A stretch of DNA of 64,000 bases from Gammaproteobacteria bacterium UBA5078 (GTDB taxonomy: Bacteria > Pseudomonadota > Gammaproteobacteria > Pseudomonadales > Pseudohongiellaceae). The notes under the pieces are model-generated. The model did no database searches. It was not told the origin of the DNA and worked only from the letters and a program-made list of their open reading frames with translations. Where the stretch lies: contig DIAM01000020.1 in NCBI GenBank assembly GCA_002416505.1, positions 37,077 through 101,076 of the forward strand. Reading direction: 5' to 3'. Every line of letters starts with the position of its first letter. Within the stretch, counting starts at the first letter, position 1. Position numbers and translations under genes: made by a program. Below, piece by piece: positions 42,979 through 52,556 of the stretch.

Positions 42979-45021
42979 ATGAACCGCCTCGCGAGTCGAC
43001 TCAGCCTTTGCCTTAGCAGCCTGTGCCTAGTGGCCATGACGACCATGCCTGCGCGCGCGCAAGACGGCCTCGACGGCCTCGACTTACCCGGTACCGCTAC
43101 GGTCTGTTTCGGCATGCTTGGCATCTCGGAGCAGAGCGCCCTGCAGATCTGCGACGCGCTCGCCCTGAAAGAGAACGTCAAGGCGCGCGAGTTGGCGCAG
43201 CGCTGGATCGCAGAAGAGCCTCAGTCGGCCGCGGCGCAATTCGCGCTGGCCGAGGTCCTAGTCAATGTCGAGGGCAATCTGGCCCGTGCACTGTTTCATC
43301 TAAACCGCGCCGAAGAACTTACTAACTATTCCTCTATGGGTAGGGCGATGGCCGCAGGCAATGCCCAGTGGCATTTCCTCACGCTCTCGCAACTCTCTTA
43401 CGTAAATCAACTGATGGGCAATCAAGAGGCCTCTCTGCTCTATCTGGACAAGATGGAAGACATCTATGGTCAGGAGATGGAATCGTTCAGAGGCTGGCCA
43501 CTAATCAAGATGCAACGCTGGGACGAGGCTCGCGCCAGTGCCAACAGCGTGCTGGCCAATAGCAATGATCCGCGCGAGCGCAGCCGCGCATGGAACACGC
43601 TATGCGCCGTGGAGCTCGCAAGCTTGCGCCCGGCGGAATCGCTAGAGGCCTGCGATAATACGATGAACGAGGACGACGCCCTGGCCAGCGATGACAATGG
43701 CAGAGTCGATACCGTGTACCTGATGAACGCGGCGGAGGTGGCGTTGAGCATGCTGCGCGCCCAGGACGCCGAGGACTATCTGACCCGCGCTACGCGCTTT
43801 CTCAATCCCGACAGCGTGGGCGACCCGTGGATTAACTTGCTCTATCTGTATATGAACCAGAGCCGCTTCGATCAGGCGCGCAGCGCGCTGGACGGGCTGC
43901 TGGTATGGCGCGATCAACAGGAACCGATAGTCGGGGTAATGAACCGCGCCGAGCATTTCTTGGTGAGTGCTACCTTCCTGATGCTGGCAGGCTATCCAGA
44001 GGACGCTGCGACGCTCAGCGCCACCGCCCTGAATCAACCAGACCGCACTGGTTCGTTCAGCGCCGACGAGGCTCAGAAGGACTCCATCGCCGCACTGATC
44101 AATCACATCGCCAACCGCGCGGCCTACGAGCAGAAGTTAGAGGAGGCGAGCTGGCTCGACTTTCCCGAATCTCTCAACGCCCGCGTCGATGCCCTCGGCT
44201 TCTGGTTTAAATCCTGGCGCTCCGGCCGCCATGCCGCCTCGCTGTTCGCGGACCCACAGACACTGATGAACCGGCTACGTCCCTATGCGCCGCTGGATGT
44301 GCATATTCCCGAGTGGGTTGAGCCCGATTTAGTGGCACTCTTAGGCCCCGGCGTGATCTCGTCGATCTTGGAGCAGACCCGCGAGGCCGGGGCATTCCGC
44401 CTCAACGATGGCTATTACTTCGCTTACCGCGTAGAGGTCAATGCCCTCAAGGGTCAGGACATCGAACTGCTGCGCAATGCCGAGCGTGCCTTGAGCCTAC
44501 TTCCAGCCGAGGAGGTCATGCTGAAAGCGCGCCTATCCGCTCGCGTGGCCGATGCGGCATGGCGACAAGGCAATCTGGATGTGGCGCTTAGCAATTACGA
44601 GGAGGCCTATAAAGCAGACCCTAGCCTGTTGCGTCGCCTTGGTCTCGCCCTGCCCGTGCGCATCACGGGAGTGGATGCGGCCTTCGAGCGTCAAGTAGTC
44701 GACTATCTCGCAGGCTCGCCGCGTTTTCGTGCCGATCCTAACGGTTTGACTCTGGAGGTTCTCCCTCAGAATGAACTCACTATCTGCCTAAGCTCACGAG
44801 GTGGCGTACCACTGTCTTGCGTGCAGATGGGGGACTTCGACGAGACGATGATACTGACCCCCGAGCAGCAATTGGTGCAAGAATTTCACGCAAAAACCTT
44901 CGGCTTGGGGTACGATATTCCCCAATCTCAACGGACGAGATTGCTCGGCTCCAGTGTAATTATCAGCTCCCAGAATAGACCCGATGCGCGGCAAGACCGC
45001 GACTCCGTGCTGCGCCCTTAG
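42979..45021 (+). CDS. Exported TPR-like repeat protein of the MoxR operon
   Basis: A 680-residue protein with a Sec signal peptide (MNRLASRLSLCL to about PARAQ). The rest is mainly helical repeats that resemble tetratricopeptide units (AAAQFALAEVLVNVEGNLAR, QGNLDVALSNYEEAYKADPS). There is no membrane segment beyond the signal, so it is periplasmic. It starts 9 bp after MoxR and closes the operon. It may be a scaffold for whatever the transglutaminase acts on. That role is inferred from context. Confidence 0.8.
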   Translation: MNRLASRLSLCLSSLCLVAMTTMPARAQDGLDGLDLPGTATVCFGMLGISEQSALQICDALALKENVKARELAQRWIAEEPQSAAAQFALAEVLVNVEGNLARALFHLNRAEELTNYSSMGRAMAAGNAQWHFLTLSQLSYVNQLMGNQEASLLYLDKMEDIYGQEMESFRGWPLIKMQRWDEARASANSVLANSNDPRERSRAWNTLCAVELASLRPAESLEACDNTMNEDDALASDDNGRVDTVYLMNAAEVALSMLRAQDAEDYLTRATRFLNPDSVGDPWINLLYLYMNQSRFDQARSALDGLLVWRDQQEPIVGVMNRAEHFLVSATFLMLAGYPEDAATLSATALNQPDRTGSFSADEAQKDSIAALINHIANRAAYEQKLEEASWLDFPESLNARVDALGFWFKSWRSGRHAASLFADPQTLMNRLRPYAPLDVHIPEWVEPDLVALLGPGVISSILEQTREAGAFRLNDGYYFAYRVEVNALKGQDIELLRNAERALSLLPAEEVMLKARLSARVADAAWRQGNLDVALSNYEEAYKADPSLLRRLGLALPVRITGVDAAFERQVVDYLAGSPRFRADPNGLTLEVLPQNELTICLSSRGGVPLSCVQMGDFDETMILTPEQQLVQEFHAKTFGLGYDIPQSQRTRLLGSSVIISSQNRPDARQDRDSVLRP

Positions 45022-45036
45022 CAGTCAAGGCACCCT

Positions 45037-46230
45037 ATGACCGCGCCAATTCAGAGCCTTTCCAAAGTGCTCATTTTACTGCTTGCTATGGTTTCGGCCC
45101 TCGGCCCGATCGCCATGCAAATCCTCCTGCCCGGCGTTCCCATCATCAAAGAGAGTTTCGGTGTCAGCACCGGCGTCGCACAGCTAACACTTAGCCTGTC
45201 GATGGCGGCCATCGCCTTGGCCACACTGGTCTACGGACCGATGTCGGACCGCTACGGTCGCCGACCAGTGTTGATCACCGGCATCACCATCACCATCATC
45301 GGTTCGGTATTGTGCGTCATGGCGCCGACTATCGAGTTATTGATCGCCGGCCGCATTGTGCAGGCTGCCGGTGGCGCGGTGGGCCTGGTAGTGGCCCGCG
45401 CGATCGTGCGCGATGTCTACGATGCCCGTCAATCCGCCTCGGTGATCGCCACACTGGTCATGGTGATGGTGGTGATGCCCATGCTCTCCCCCGCGGTGGG
45501 CGGCGAGCTTATGGTGCGCTATGACTGGCACTCGGTGTTCTATCTCGTCGCCGCATTGGCTAGCCTCATGCTTGGCCTGCTCCTGTATCTGCTGCCAGAG
45601 ACGCTGCGCGAACCCGTGCCCTTCACGGGTATTAAGAATCTCCTGGGCACCTATGTCACGCTGCTTAAGAACCCCTTGTTCAGCGGCTACGGACTGAGCG
45701 TAGCCTTCGTCTCGGTCGTGTTCTTTAGCTTCATCTCGGCGGCACCGGAGATCATGGTCAGCGTACTGGAGCGCCCCGCCACCGAATACGGCTACTATTT
45801 CATCAGCGTGCCACTTGGTTTCATGATTGGCAATTACGTCACCCGCCACTATGGGCAACGCTTCGGCATCCACCGCATGATCGACTATGGCTCGCGGATA
45901 TCCATCGCCGGCATCGCCCTGGCCATCGGCATTCACGGCGCGGGCTTCACACACCCCGCAGGCTTATTCTTCCCCATCGCCCTAGCGATCTTCGGCAACG
46001 GCATCACGCTGCCCAATGCTCAGGCAGGCGCGCTCAATGCCGCGCCGAAATTGGCAGGCAGTGCTTCGGGATTGACGGGGTTCATGCAGATGGGCTTCTC
46101 GGCTGTCGCAGCACAGGCCGTGGCATTGATTTTCAATGGCACGGTTTATCCGATGCTCTTCCTCATGCTGGTGGCATCTCTTCTATCGTTAGGGTTCTTT
46201 AAGGCGATGGTGCCAAAGGGGCACGAGTAA
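45037..46230 (+). CDS. Bcr/CflA family multidrug efflux transporter
   Basis: A 397-residue MFS protein with 12 helices. Motif A is YGPMSDRYGRRPVLITG, and the motif C region is VVMPMLSPAVGGELMVRYDW. The opening stretch (LGPIAMQILLPGVPIIKESF) is typical of the Bcr/CflA drug:H+ antiporters. It starts 15 bp after the TPR gene on the same strand but is probably a separate function. Its end is convergent with the Na/Pi gene, 5 bp away. Confidence 0.9.
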   Translation: MTAPIQSLSKVLILLLAMVSALGPIAMQILLPGVPIIKESFGVSTGVAQLTLSLSMAAIALATLVYGPMSDRYGRRPVLITGITITIIGSVLCVMAPTIELLIAGRIVQAAGGAVGLVVARAIVRDVYDARQSASVIATLVMVMVVMPMLSPAVGGELMVRYDWHSVFYLVAALASLMLGLLLYLLPETLREPVPFTGIKNLLGTYVTLLKNPLFSGYGLSVAFVSVVFFSFISAAPEIMVSVLERPATEYGYYFISVPLGFMIGNYVTRHYGQRFGIHRMIDYGSRISIAGIALAIGIHGAGFTHPAGLFFPIALAIFGNGITLPNAQAGALNAAPKLAGSASGLTGFMQMGFSAVAAQAVALIFNGTVYPMLFLMLVASLLSLGFFKAMVPKGHE

Positions 46231-46235
46231 GACAC

Positions 46236-47897
46236 CTAGTTGGTGTAGGTCTCGAGGATGTTGAGAGCATGGTTCTTGATGTGGCGAAGTGACACGACCA
46301 TATCGCTATAGGACTGCGCCGCGATGGACTGGCAAGTACCCGCCTTGAGACGCTCCATGTGCTCGTCACGCATGCTATTGGCCAACCTATTCAGGCGTTT
46401 CGACTCATCCAACAGAGAGGTGATGCGAGTGCTGTCGGCACGCTTCTTACGCGCCCCGCAGACACGACCCACGAAGCTGTCTACCTCCGCGAAGAAGGCC
46501 TCTAGGTCTGCCCACGCCGCCGGGCTCAGCGATTCTTTCTGCTTATACAGACGCGCCCGATAGATGCTGAATGACTGTAGGCTGTCGGCAATACTCTCGA
46601 GCTCGTCGGCCATACGGATCAGGCTGTAGGCGCGGGCTGACTGACCCTGGGTAACGGAATCGGTTAGTAACGTGGTGACGAAGTTGATCATCTCTTCTTC
46701 GATATTATCGGTGATGTCCTCGAGATGATTGATGCGCTCGAACAAGTCCTTGTCGTGGGACTCCTTGAGGGTATATTCCTTGGTTAGATTGAACATCTCG
46801 CGGGTAATCTCCACTAAGTTGTCCATCTCTAGGTCTGCCTGTTGCAAGGCCACCTCGGGCGCCATCGTGGAACGATTACCCAGGTACTTGAGCTTGTGGA
46901 TTTCCTTCTCGCCACGACTTGGCACAAGCCAGATCACGAACTTCACGAGAACATCGACCAATGGTATCCATAACAGCACGTTCAACACATTGAACATGGT
47001 GTGGGCGACTGCGATATGCCAGGCGATATTAGGACGACTGCCGTCCGCGGCGACCGCGTCGGCTGGATTGGCTACCAGCCACTCGATGAAGCTCACATAG
47101 TAGGGGAACATCGCGATGAAGATCACCGCCCCTAACAGATTAAAGATGGCATGAGCGCGAGCCGTGCGCACCGCTGACGTGTTCGCCCCGATCGCTGCTA
47201 ATTGCGCCGTGATGGTAGTGCCGACGTTCTCGCCGATGATCAGGGCCACTGCCGTATTGAAGTCGATTACCCCGGTGGCCGCTAGAGTAATCGTGATCCC
47301 GAGCATCGCCGAACTGCTCTGGATAATCACGGTAAGGACACAGCCTATCGCGACACAGGCCAACAGGCTGCCGAGGGTTTGCGCATCGAATAGATGCAAA
47401 TAAGAGATGAAGTTCTGGTCGGAACGCAGCGGCGCGAAGGCGCCGCTCATAAATTCGAGGCCCGTAAAGATCAGGCCTAAGGCGACAAAGGTCTTGCCGA
47501 TGGCACTAGCTCGGGCGGACTTACCCGCCATCATCGGGTAGATGCCAAGCCCGATCAGCAGCAGACCATACTTGCCAACCTTAATCGAGATGATCCAGCC
47601 CGTCACCGTAGTGCCGATATTGGCCCCGAGAATTACCCCGATGGCCTGCTTCAATTCCATTAGCCCGGCGTTAACCAGGCTGACGGTCATAACCGTGGAA
47701 ATACTACTGGATTGCACCACCACCGTAATACCCACGCCCGCTAAAACGGCGAGAAGTCGGTTCTTAGTGAGGGTGGCGAGGATGCGCTGAATAGCGTCGG
47801 TGCTGCCGGACTGCAATCCCTCGGAAAGGAATTTGAGGCCTAGGAAGAAAAGGCCTAAGCCGCCGATGGCAGTATATGAAATGTCAAAATAATTCAT
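46236..47897 (-). CDS. Na/Pi cotransporter family protein with PhoU-like tail
   Basis: A 553-residue inner-membrane protein. Two inverted PNaS repeats have the QSS motifs (VVQSSSISTVMTVSLVNAG and IIQSSSAMLGITITLAATG). The C-terminal 200 residues are helical and charged like PhoU (NLTKEYTLKESHDKDLFERI, ARAYSLIRMADELESIADSL). It takes up phosphate with sodium or exports it; the PhoU-like part may sense phosphate status. The ATG at 47897 is preferred since the family starts close to the first helix (GLGLFFLGLKFLSEGL). Confidence 0.92.
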   Translation of the reverse strand: MNYFDISYTAIGGLGLFFLGLKFLSEGLQSGSTDAIQRILATLTKNRLLAVLAGVGITVVVQSSSISTVMTVSLVNAGLMELKQAIGVILGANIGTTVTGWIISIKVGKYGLLLIGLGIYPMMAGKSARASAIGKTFVALGLIFTGLEFMSGAFAPLRSDQNFISYLHLFDAQTLGSLLACVAIGCVLTVIIQSSSAMLGITITLAATGVIDFNTAVALIIGENVGTTITAQLAAIGANTSAVRTARAHAIFNLLGAVIFIAMFPYYVSFIEWLVANPADAVAADGSRPNIAWHIAVAHTMFNVLNVLLWIPLVDVLVKFVIWLVPSRGEKEIHKLKYLGNRSTMAPEVALQQADLEMDNLVEITREMFNLTKEYTLKESHDKDLFERINHLEDITDNIEEEMINFVTTLLTDSVTQGQSARAYSLIRMADELESIADSLQSFSIYRARLYKQKESLSPAAWADLEAFFAEVDSFVGRVCGARKKRADSTRITSLLDESKRLNRLANSMRDEHMERLKAGTCQSIAAQSYSDMVVSLRHIKNHALNILETYTN

Positions 47898-47988
47898 TGG
47901 CGCGAAGTCTATGCAAAGCTCGGTGACATTACAAATTCTTTGCAAGAATATTACAAATTTGTTTCCTAGCGCTCCGCTTCACCTTCAT

Positions 47989-48924
47989 TCAAGCCATGTG
48001 ATCGGCGGGACCCACGACGGTACTGAGCACAGCCGTCACCACTAGAATCACCAAGGCTAGGCACATCTCTGCCCTAATCGAACGCCGCAAGGGCTGTGCA
48101 CCGGCGCTTTGCAGGGCCGGAACTAGGCGAAACTTGTTCAACGCCGCCAAGGCCAACAGACACAGCACCAAGACGATTTTCAGCAACATCAGGCGACCAT
48201 AGGGCGATATGTACAACTCGCCGAGGGAGCCTAACAGCTGGGTGAGTAGGTAACCGCCCGCCACTAACAGGCCTAGCGTTATGCCCCAGGCATAGTCTCC
48301 GAAACGCTTCATGAGCGGCGCGATGGCGTTACCCGCCTCGGTGCGACACAGCAGGAATAGGGGATAGAGGGCGCCGATCCACATGCCGACTAACAGCACA
48401 TGAGCGCCGATGAGTCCCTGCGCGAACCAGCCTAGGTTCGCGACATGGCCCAACACGGAGAAACCGGCGCTGCATAGCAAAATGCCAAAACACCACAATA
48501 GAACGAGACTGGCCGGGAGAGCAGGAGAGGACGCGCCGCTCAGTCTGCCGCGATAGATAAGGAGTAACAACCCAACGAGCACAAAGCCCCCTAGGCGCAG
48601 CGCGCTGCCGGTGCCGATTGAGGTCTGTGCTAGAAGGCCGATCATGAAGCCATCGAACATGCCGGCCACGCCGGTCTGATTGACTTTGCCTACCTGTAGG
48701 AGGAAAAACAAGACGATAGCAAGTTTGCCAACGCCGCAGGCGGCGAGTAAGACGCGCACGAGGGGTTTACGGGCGCTCGCGGACCACTGTATAGAGACGA
48801 GCCCTTGCGGATTACGGCGTGAACCCAAGAAAAGGACGAAGAGCCCGCCTGTGAGGCTGACGAAACTGATGTAAGCGGCAAGCTTACTCAGCAGTATCGC
48901 CAGCTCCCAAGACCATTCACCCAT
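47989..48924 (-). CDS. copD: Copper resistance CopD-like membrane protein
   Basis: A 311-residue inner-membrane protein with about eight helices of the CopD family. Histidines lie at IGAHVLLVGMWIGALYP and GHVANLGWFAQ, and the C-terminal stretch FRLVPALQSAG followed by RRSIRAEMCLAL is typical. CopD is thought to import copper handed over by periplasmic CopC. It starts 5 bp after the CopC gene, so they are one operon. Confidence 0.88.
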   Translation of the reverse strand: MGEWSWELAILLSKLAAYISFVSLTGGLFVLFLGSRRNPQGLVSIQWSASARKPLVRVLLAACGVGKLAIVLFFLLQVGKVNQTGVAGMFDGFMIGLLAQTSIGTGSALRLGGFVLVGLLLLIYRGRLSGASSPALPASLVLLWCFGILLCSAGFSVLGHVANLGWFAQGLIGAHVLLVGMWIGALYPLFLLCRTEAGNAIAPLMKRFGDYAWGITLGLLVAGGYLLTQLLGSLGELYISPYGRLMLLKIVLVLCLLALAALNKFRLVPALQSAGAQPLRRSIRAEMCLALVILVVTAVLSTVVGPADHMA

Positions 48925-48929
48925 GGGGA

Positions 48930-49388
48930 TTAGTGGCTGTGCGCGTCTTGGCTATGGGCCTCTTCATGATCGTGAGCCGCATCGTGGCTGTGCGCGTCCG
49001 TGTCGCCATGGTTCATGACGGCGGCTGGCGCGTTAGGGTCAACCGTGAAGCCGAACTCATTGCTCACCGAGTGTCCGTCGGCGCCAATCGCAGTCCAGTT
49101 AACGACGTACTGTCCTGCCGCCATGAAGGGCATTGGCATGTGAAAACTTGCCTGCGCATCGGCCACCGGCGTAAAGCCGATATCGAGCTCGCCACTGGCA
49201 CCGGTCACGCTCACGCGTACCAAGCGTACCGCATCACCGAAGGTCAGCATTAGGACCGAAGGCGAGGAGACCGTCTCATCGCTCTGCGGAGAACTCATGC
49301 TCAGGTGGGTATGGGCGAGTGCCGCGCTTTGAATACCGAGCGCCAACACTACTGTTACTAACATTTGCCATATTGATACTTTTTTCAT
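48930..49388 (-). CDS. copC: Copper resistance protein CopC
   Basis: A 152-residue periplasmic protein. A signal peptide ends in ALAHTHLSMSSPQSDETV; the mature N-terminal His and the H-x-x-x-x-x-P/D-type stretch form the CopC copper site. GQYVVNWTAIGADGHSVSNE and FGFTVDP are the classic CopC end. After it a 25-residue His/Asp-rich tail carries many His residues and should bind copper too. It binds copper in the periplasm for delivery to CopD. Confidence 0.92.
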   Translation of the reverse strand: MKKVSIWQMLVTVVLALGIQSAALAHTHLSMSSPQSDETVSSPSVLMLTFGDAVRLVRVSVTGASGELDIGFTPVADAQASFHMPMPFMAAGQYVVNWTAIGADGHSVSNEFGFTVDPNAPAAVMNHGDTDAHSHDAAHDHEEAHSQDAHSH

Positions 49389-49579
49389 GCTTCACCTCTG
49401 TGTAATCGCGGAGTCGCTATCCTAACTGCGATAGAACCGTTGTGGCGCCGTACTACCATTGTTATCGTGCGCTCTGTGCTGCGCAGTGTAACCGAAGCGC
49501 CTGTTAAAGCTAAGCGTTTCGAAGCCCTCAGACCGTGACAATTTGTCGCGGCCTGGACGCGCAGCGATGGCTAGGAATG

Positions 49580-49631
49580 GGCTTGCACACGAAAAGCCTG
49601 CTGCTGCACAGCAGCTATTCGCTGACAAGCC
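49580..49631. other. Nested hairpin in the copC upstream region
   Basis: Outer arms GGCTTG (49580-49585) and CAAGCC (49626-49631) enclose an inner perfect stem GCTGCTG/CAGCAGC (49600-49606 and 49609-49615). It could be a small structured RNA, a REP-like element or a leader hairpin. No other copy was noticed in the window. Confidence 0.3.
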
Positions 49632-49716
49632 TGCCCCTACAATGTCTCTTATAGCAAAAGTTCCCTGAATGGCGCCTGAATTACCGTGTATGCATCGAAA
49701 TTACGGCGCGATCTGC

Positions 49717-49722
49717 TAGAAT
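49717..49722 (+). promoter_or_regulatory. Extended -10-like element beside the dehydrogenase start
   Basis: TGCTAGAAT is a good extended -10 element (TGN then TAGAAT). It ends 6 bases before the ATG at 49729, so transcription would begin at or next to the start codon. No strong -35 or Shine-Dalgarno is visible. The site may give a leaderless transcript. Confidence 0.35.
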
Positions 49723-49728
49723 TGCGGG

Positions 49729-50682
49729 ATGACAAAAAAAGCCCACAATCGCCAAACCCTACTAATTGCCAATAATTTTCACCCTGAAACGATTGCGCTC
49801 TTGGACCAAGAATACGATACCCACAAGCTGTGGCTACTCGAGTCGCCACAAGCCCAGCGTGACCTGATAGACAAGCTGGCGACCAATTGTATTGCCGTTG
49901 CCACGGCCTCCTGGACTACCGATCCGCTGATCTATGAATTGCCTAAGCTAGAGTTCGTCGCCTGCTTCGGCGTGGGTGTCGATGGCATCGACTTCGGCAT
50001 CACCAAGGCCAGGGGTATCCAGGTCAGCAACACCCCTAGTGTGCTCAATGACGCGGTCGCAGACCTCGCCATGGGCTTGGTGATCGCCACCTCCCGCAAC
50101 CTGATCAATGCCGACGCTCACGCCCGCAATGGCGACTGGGAACTCGCGCCATTCCCCTTCGGGCGCAGCCTGACCGGAAAGACGCTGGGCATCATCGGCC
50201 TAGGCGCTATTGGCGAGGAGATCGCACTACGCGCACTGGCCTTTCGCATGAAGATCGCCTATCACAATCGCAGCCGCAAAGACCTGCCATTCCCTTATTT
50301 CGATAGCATCGCAGGGCTGGCACAGGCCAGTGACATCTTGCTGTGCATGCTACCCGGCGGGAGTGCCACAGAGAAAATCATCGACGGCGATATCTTCGAG
50401 GCCTTAGGCCCAGACGGGATATTCATCAACGTGGGCCGTGGCAGCTGCGTCGATGAGGACGCGCTGATTAGCGCCTTGAGCAGTGGTCAGATTGCCGCCG
50501 CGGGCCTGGACGTCTACGCCAAGGAGCCTCATATACCCAAGGCCTTAGCGCAGTTGCCCAACGCCGTATTATTCCCCCACATCGGCAGTGCGACGGTCGA
50601 AACTCGCCGCGCCATGGGGCAATTGGTGGTGGACAATCTCGGGGCCTACTTTGCCCACGAGGACTTGCTTACCCCTATTTGA
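49729..50682 (+). CDS. D-isomer-specific 2-hydroxyacid dehydrogenase
   Basis: A 317-residue cytoplasmic NAD(P)-dependent enzyme. The Rossmann motif is GKTLGIIGLGAIGEEIA. Catalytic Arg is in INVGRGSCVDEDAL, Glu in GLDVYAKEPHIPKAL and His in FPHIGSATVETRR. It resembles the glyoxylate/hydroxypyruvate reductase group, which reduces 2-oxo acids. The 82-bp gap to the PQQ sugar dehydrogenase allows co-transcription. Confidence 0.9.
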   Translation: MTKKAHNRQTLLIANNFHPETIALLDQEYDTHKLWLLESPQAQRDLIDKLATNCIAVATASWTTDPLIYELPKLEFVACFGVGVDGIDFGITKARGIQVSNTPSVLNDAVADLAMGLVIATSRNLINADAHARNGDWELAPFPFGRSLTGKTLGIIGLGAIGEEIALRALAFRMKIAYHNRSRKDLPFPYFDSIAGLAQASDILLCMLPGGSATEKIIDGDIFEALGPDGIFINVGRGSCVDEDALISALSSGQIAAAGLDVYAKEPHIPKALAQLPNAVLFPHIGSATVETRRAMGQLVVDNLGAYFAHEDLLTPI

Positions 50683-50763
50683 TGCGCCGTTTTATTGCTG
50701 CCCTTCCCCTGAGAGTTGGTTACAATACGCGGACGACACACAAACACGCATGTGGAGAAAACC

Positions 50764-51873
50764 ATGAGATTACTGACTAGCATCCTTACCGCAGCGTGCC
50801 TCTTGGTCGCCTTACCCATAAGCGACGCGTTCGCCCAGAACCAACCCGGCTTCCGCGTCGAGAAAGTCGTAGAGGGCATCGACGTGCCCTGGGGCATGGC
50901 CTGGTTGCCAGACGGCGACATGCTCGTAACTAATCGCGACGGCCAACTCTACCGCGTGCACGATGGCCGGCTCAGCGCGCCATTGGGCGGCGCCCCCGAA
51001 GTACACGTCAACGGCCAGGGCGGCCTGCTAGACATCGTCCTACACCCCAATTATGCCGACAACGGCTGGCTCTATATCTCCTACTCCAGCCGCGAAGGCG
51101 AAGGCCAAGGCAGCCATACCGCGATCATGCGCGCCAAGCTGCAAGGCAACGCCTTAGTAGAGCAACAGGTGCTCTATAAGGGCGAAGAAAACACTAGCAG
51201 TGGCGCCCACTACGGCAGCCGCATCGCCTTCGACCGCGAAGGCTATCTGTACTTCTCCATCGGCGATCGCGGCGCGCATTTCGAGAACGCCCAACAGCTA
51301 GACCGAGACGGTGGCAAGATATACCGCCTCTTCGATGACGGCCGCGTGCCACAGGACAACCCCTTCGTGAGCACTGCCGGCGCCAAGAGCGCGGTGTACT
51401 CCTACGGCCATCGCAATCCCCAAGGCTTGGTAATGAACCCCATAACGGGAAAGATATGGGAGCATGAGCACGGCCCAATGGGCGGCGACGAGATCAATAT
51501 TATTAAACCCGGCGTGAATTATGGCTGGCCGATTATCGGCTATGGCATCAACTACAACGGCGAACCGCTGGCAGTGGCGACCTCGCGCCCAGGCATGGAA
51601 CAACCCATATTCTACTGGGACCCGTCGATCGCGCCCTCTGGCATGGCCTTCATCACCAGCGACAACTACGGACCGGAGCTGAAGAACCACTTATTGGTAG
51701 GCTCTCTAAAGTTTCGTTATATGGTGCACCTAGTCTTGGAAGGCGACCGTGTCGTCGCCAATGAGATCGTATTCCCCGGCATAGGCCGCGTGCGTAATAT
51801 CAAGCAAGGACCCGATGGCTATATCTATGTCGCCACCGAGGGCGATGGCATAGTTCGCCTATTGCCGGAGTAA
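50764..51873 (+). CDS. PQQ-dependent soluble sugar dehydrogenase (GSDH/YliI-like)
   Basis: A 369-residue periplasmic six-bladed propeller. A Sec signal peptide ends near AFAQ. VEGIDVPWGMAWLPDGDMLV, GQGGLLDIVLHPNYADNGWLY, YGHRNPQGLVMNP and HGPMGGDEINIIKPGVNYGW are the family motifs. These enzymes oxidise aldose sugars with PQQ and pass electrons to the respiratory chain. The window has two PQQ enzymes, so the organism should make or import PQQ. ATG at 50764 is chosen for its signal peptide. Confidence 0.93.
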   Translation: MRLLTSILTAACLLVALPISDAFAQNQPGFRVEKVVEGIDVPWGMAWLPDGDMLVTNRDGQLYRVHDGRLSAPLGGAPEVHVNGQGGLLDIVLHPNYADNGWLYISYSSREGEGQGSHTAIMRAKLQGNALVEQQVLYKGEENTSSGAHYGSRIAFDREGYLYFSIGDRGAHFENAQQLDRDGGKIYRLFDDGRVPQDNPFVSTAGAKSAVYSYGHRNPQGLVMNPITGKIWEHEHGPMGGDEINIIKPGVNYGWPIIGYGINYNGEPLAVATSRPGMEQPIFYWDPSIAPSGMAFITSDNYGPELKNHLLVGSLKFRYMVHLVLEGDRVVANEIVFPGIGRVRNIKQGPDGYIYVATEGDGIVRLLPE

Positions 51874-51915
51874 GCTACCACCCAACATCTGTTAGCACAT
51901 TAATGGAATTGAGAA

Positions 51916-52548
51916 ATGACGGACGAACTACTTGCTGGCTACCAGCGCTTTAAAAACGGCTATTTTTCAGAGAATCGCGAGAAGCTGCGTCAACTCGCAG
52001 AAGAGCAAAAACCCAAGCACGTGCTGATCACCTGCTGCGATTCACGCATGGAACCCGCGCTTATTTTCGACACGGAACCGGGCGAGTTATTCGTGATTCG
52101 CAACGTCGCCAACCTAGTGCCCCCCTACGAGATCGAGGGCTCCTACCACGGCACCAGCGCCGCGTTAGAGTTTGCGATCACCGTCTTGGAGGTGCCCGAG
52201 ATCATCATCCTGGGTCACTCCCGCTGCGGGGGCATTCGCTCGCTAGTGCTCGACTCCAAGAAGCTACCCCAGGACACCTTCATCGCGCGCTGGATGTCTA
52301 TCGTCGCCCCCGTGGCCGACCTAGCGGACCCGCACCGCTTGCATGACCATGCCACCTTCAACTACTGCGAGCAGGCCGCCGTGGGCTACTCACTGCGCAA
52401 CCTCATGACCTACCCCTTCATCAAGGAGCGCGTAGAGGCCGGCACCCTGAACCTGAAGGGTTGGCACTACAATATCCTGACCGGCTCGCTCAAGCAGATC
52501 CACGATCAGGATACGATCTCGACGATCGTGGAAGAGGCGCAGGACTAA
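51916..52548 (+). CDS. Beta-class carbonic anhydrase
   Basis: A 210-residue cytoplasmic zinc enzyme that interconverts CO2 and bicarbonate. Zinc ligands are C40 (with D42 and R44 in CCDSRMEP), H101 and C104 (LGHSRCGG). The start MTDELLAGYQRFKNGYFSEN is typical. The length is normal. It lies 42 bp after the sugar dehydrogenase gene and ends 8 bp before the stop of the convergent ABC transporter gene. Confidence 0.95.
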   Translation: MTDELLAGYQRFKNGYFSENREKLRQLAEEQKPKHVLITCCDSRMEPALIFDTEPGELFVIRNVANLVPPYEIEGSYHGTSAALEFAITVLEVPEIIILGHSRCGGIRSLVLDSKKLPQDTFIARWMSIVAPVADLADPHRLHDHATFNYCEQAAVGYSLRNLMTYPFIKERVEAGTLNLKGWHYNILTGSLKQIHDQDTISTIVEEAQD

Positions 52549-52556
52549 GACTAGAC

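Larger units (their letters stand above)
49389..49728. other. Intergenic region without a supported gene
   Basis: This 340-bp stretch lies between the divergent CopC and 2-hydroxyacid dehydrogenase genes. It holds a nested hairpin (see 49580-49631) and, near the right end, an extended -10-like hexamer close to the start of the dehydrogenase gene. Short open frames here have no Shine-Dalgarno or recognisable product, so no gene is called. Confidence 0.5.

Noticed and set aside
38283..45021. The MoxR operon as a defence or phage-related cluster
   Set aside because: The gene set (DUF58, transglutaminase, MoxR, TPR) is a common housekeeping-type arrangement and no nuclease, phage or toxin gene adjoins it.
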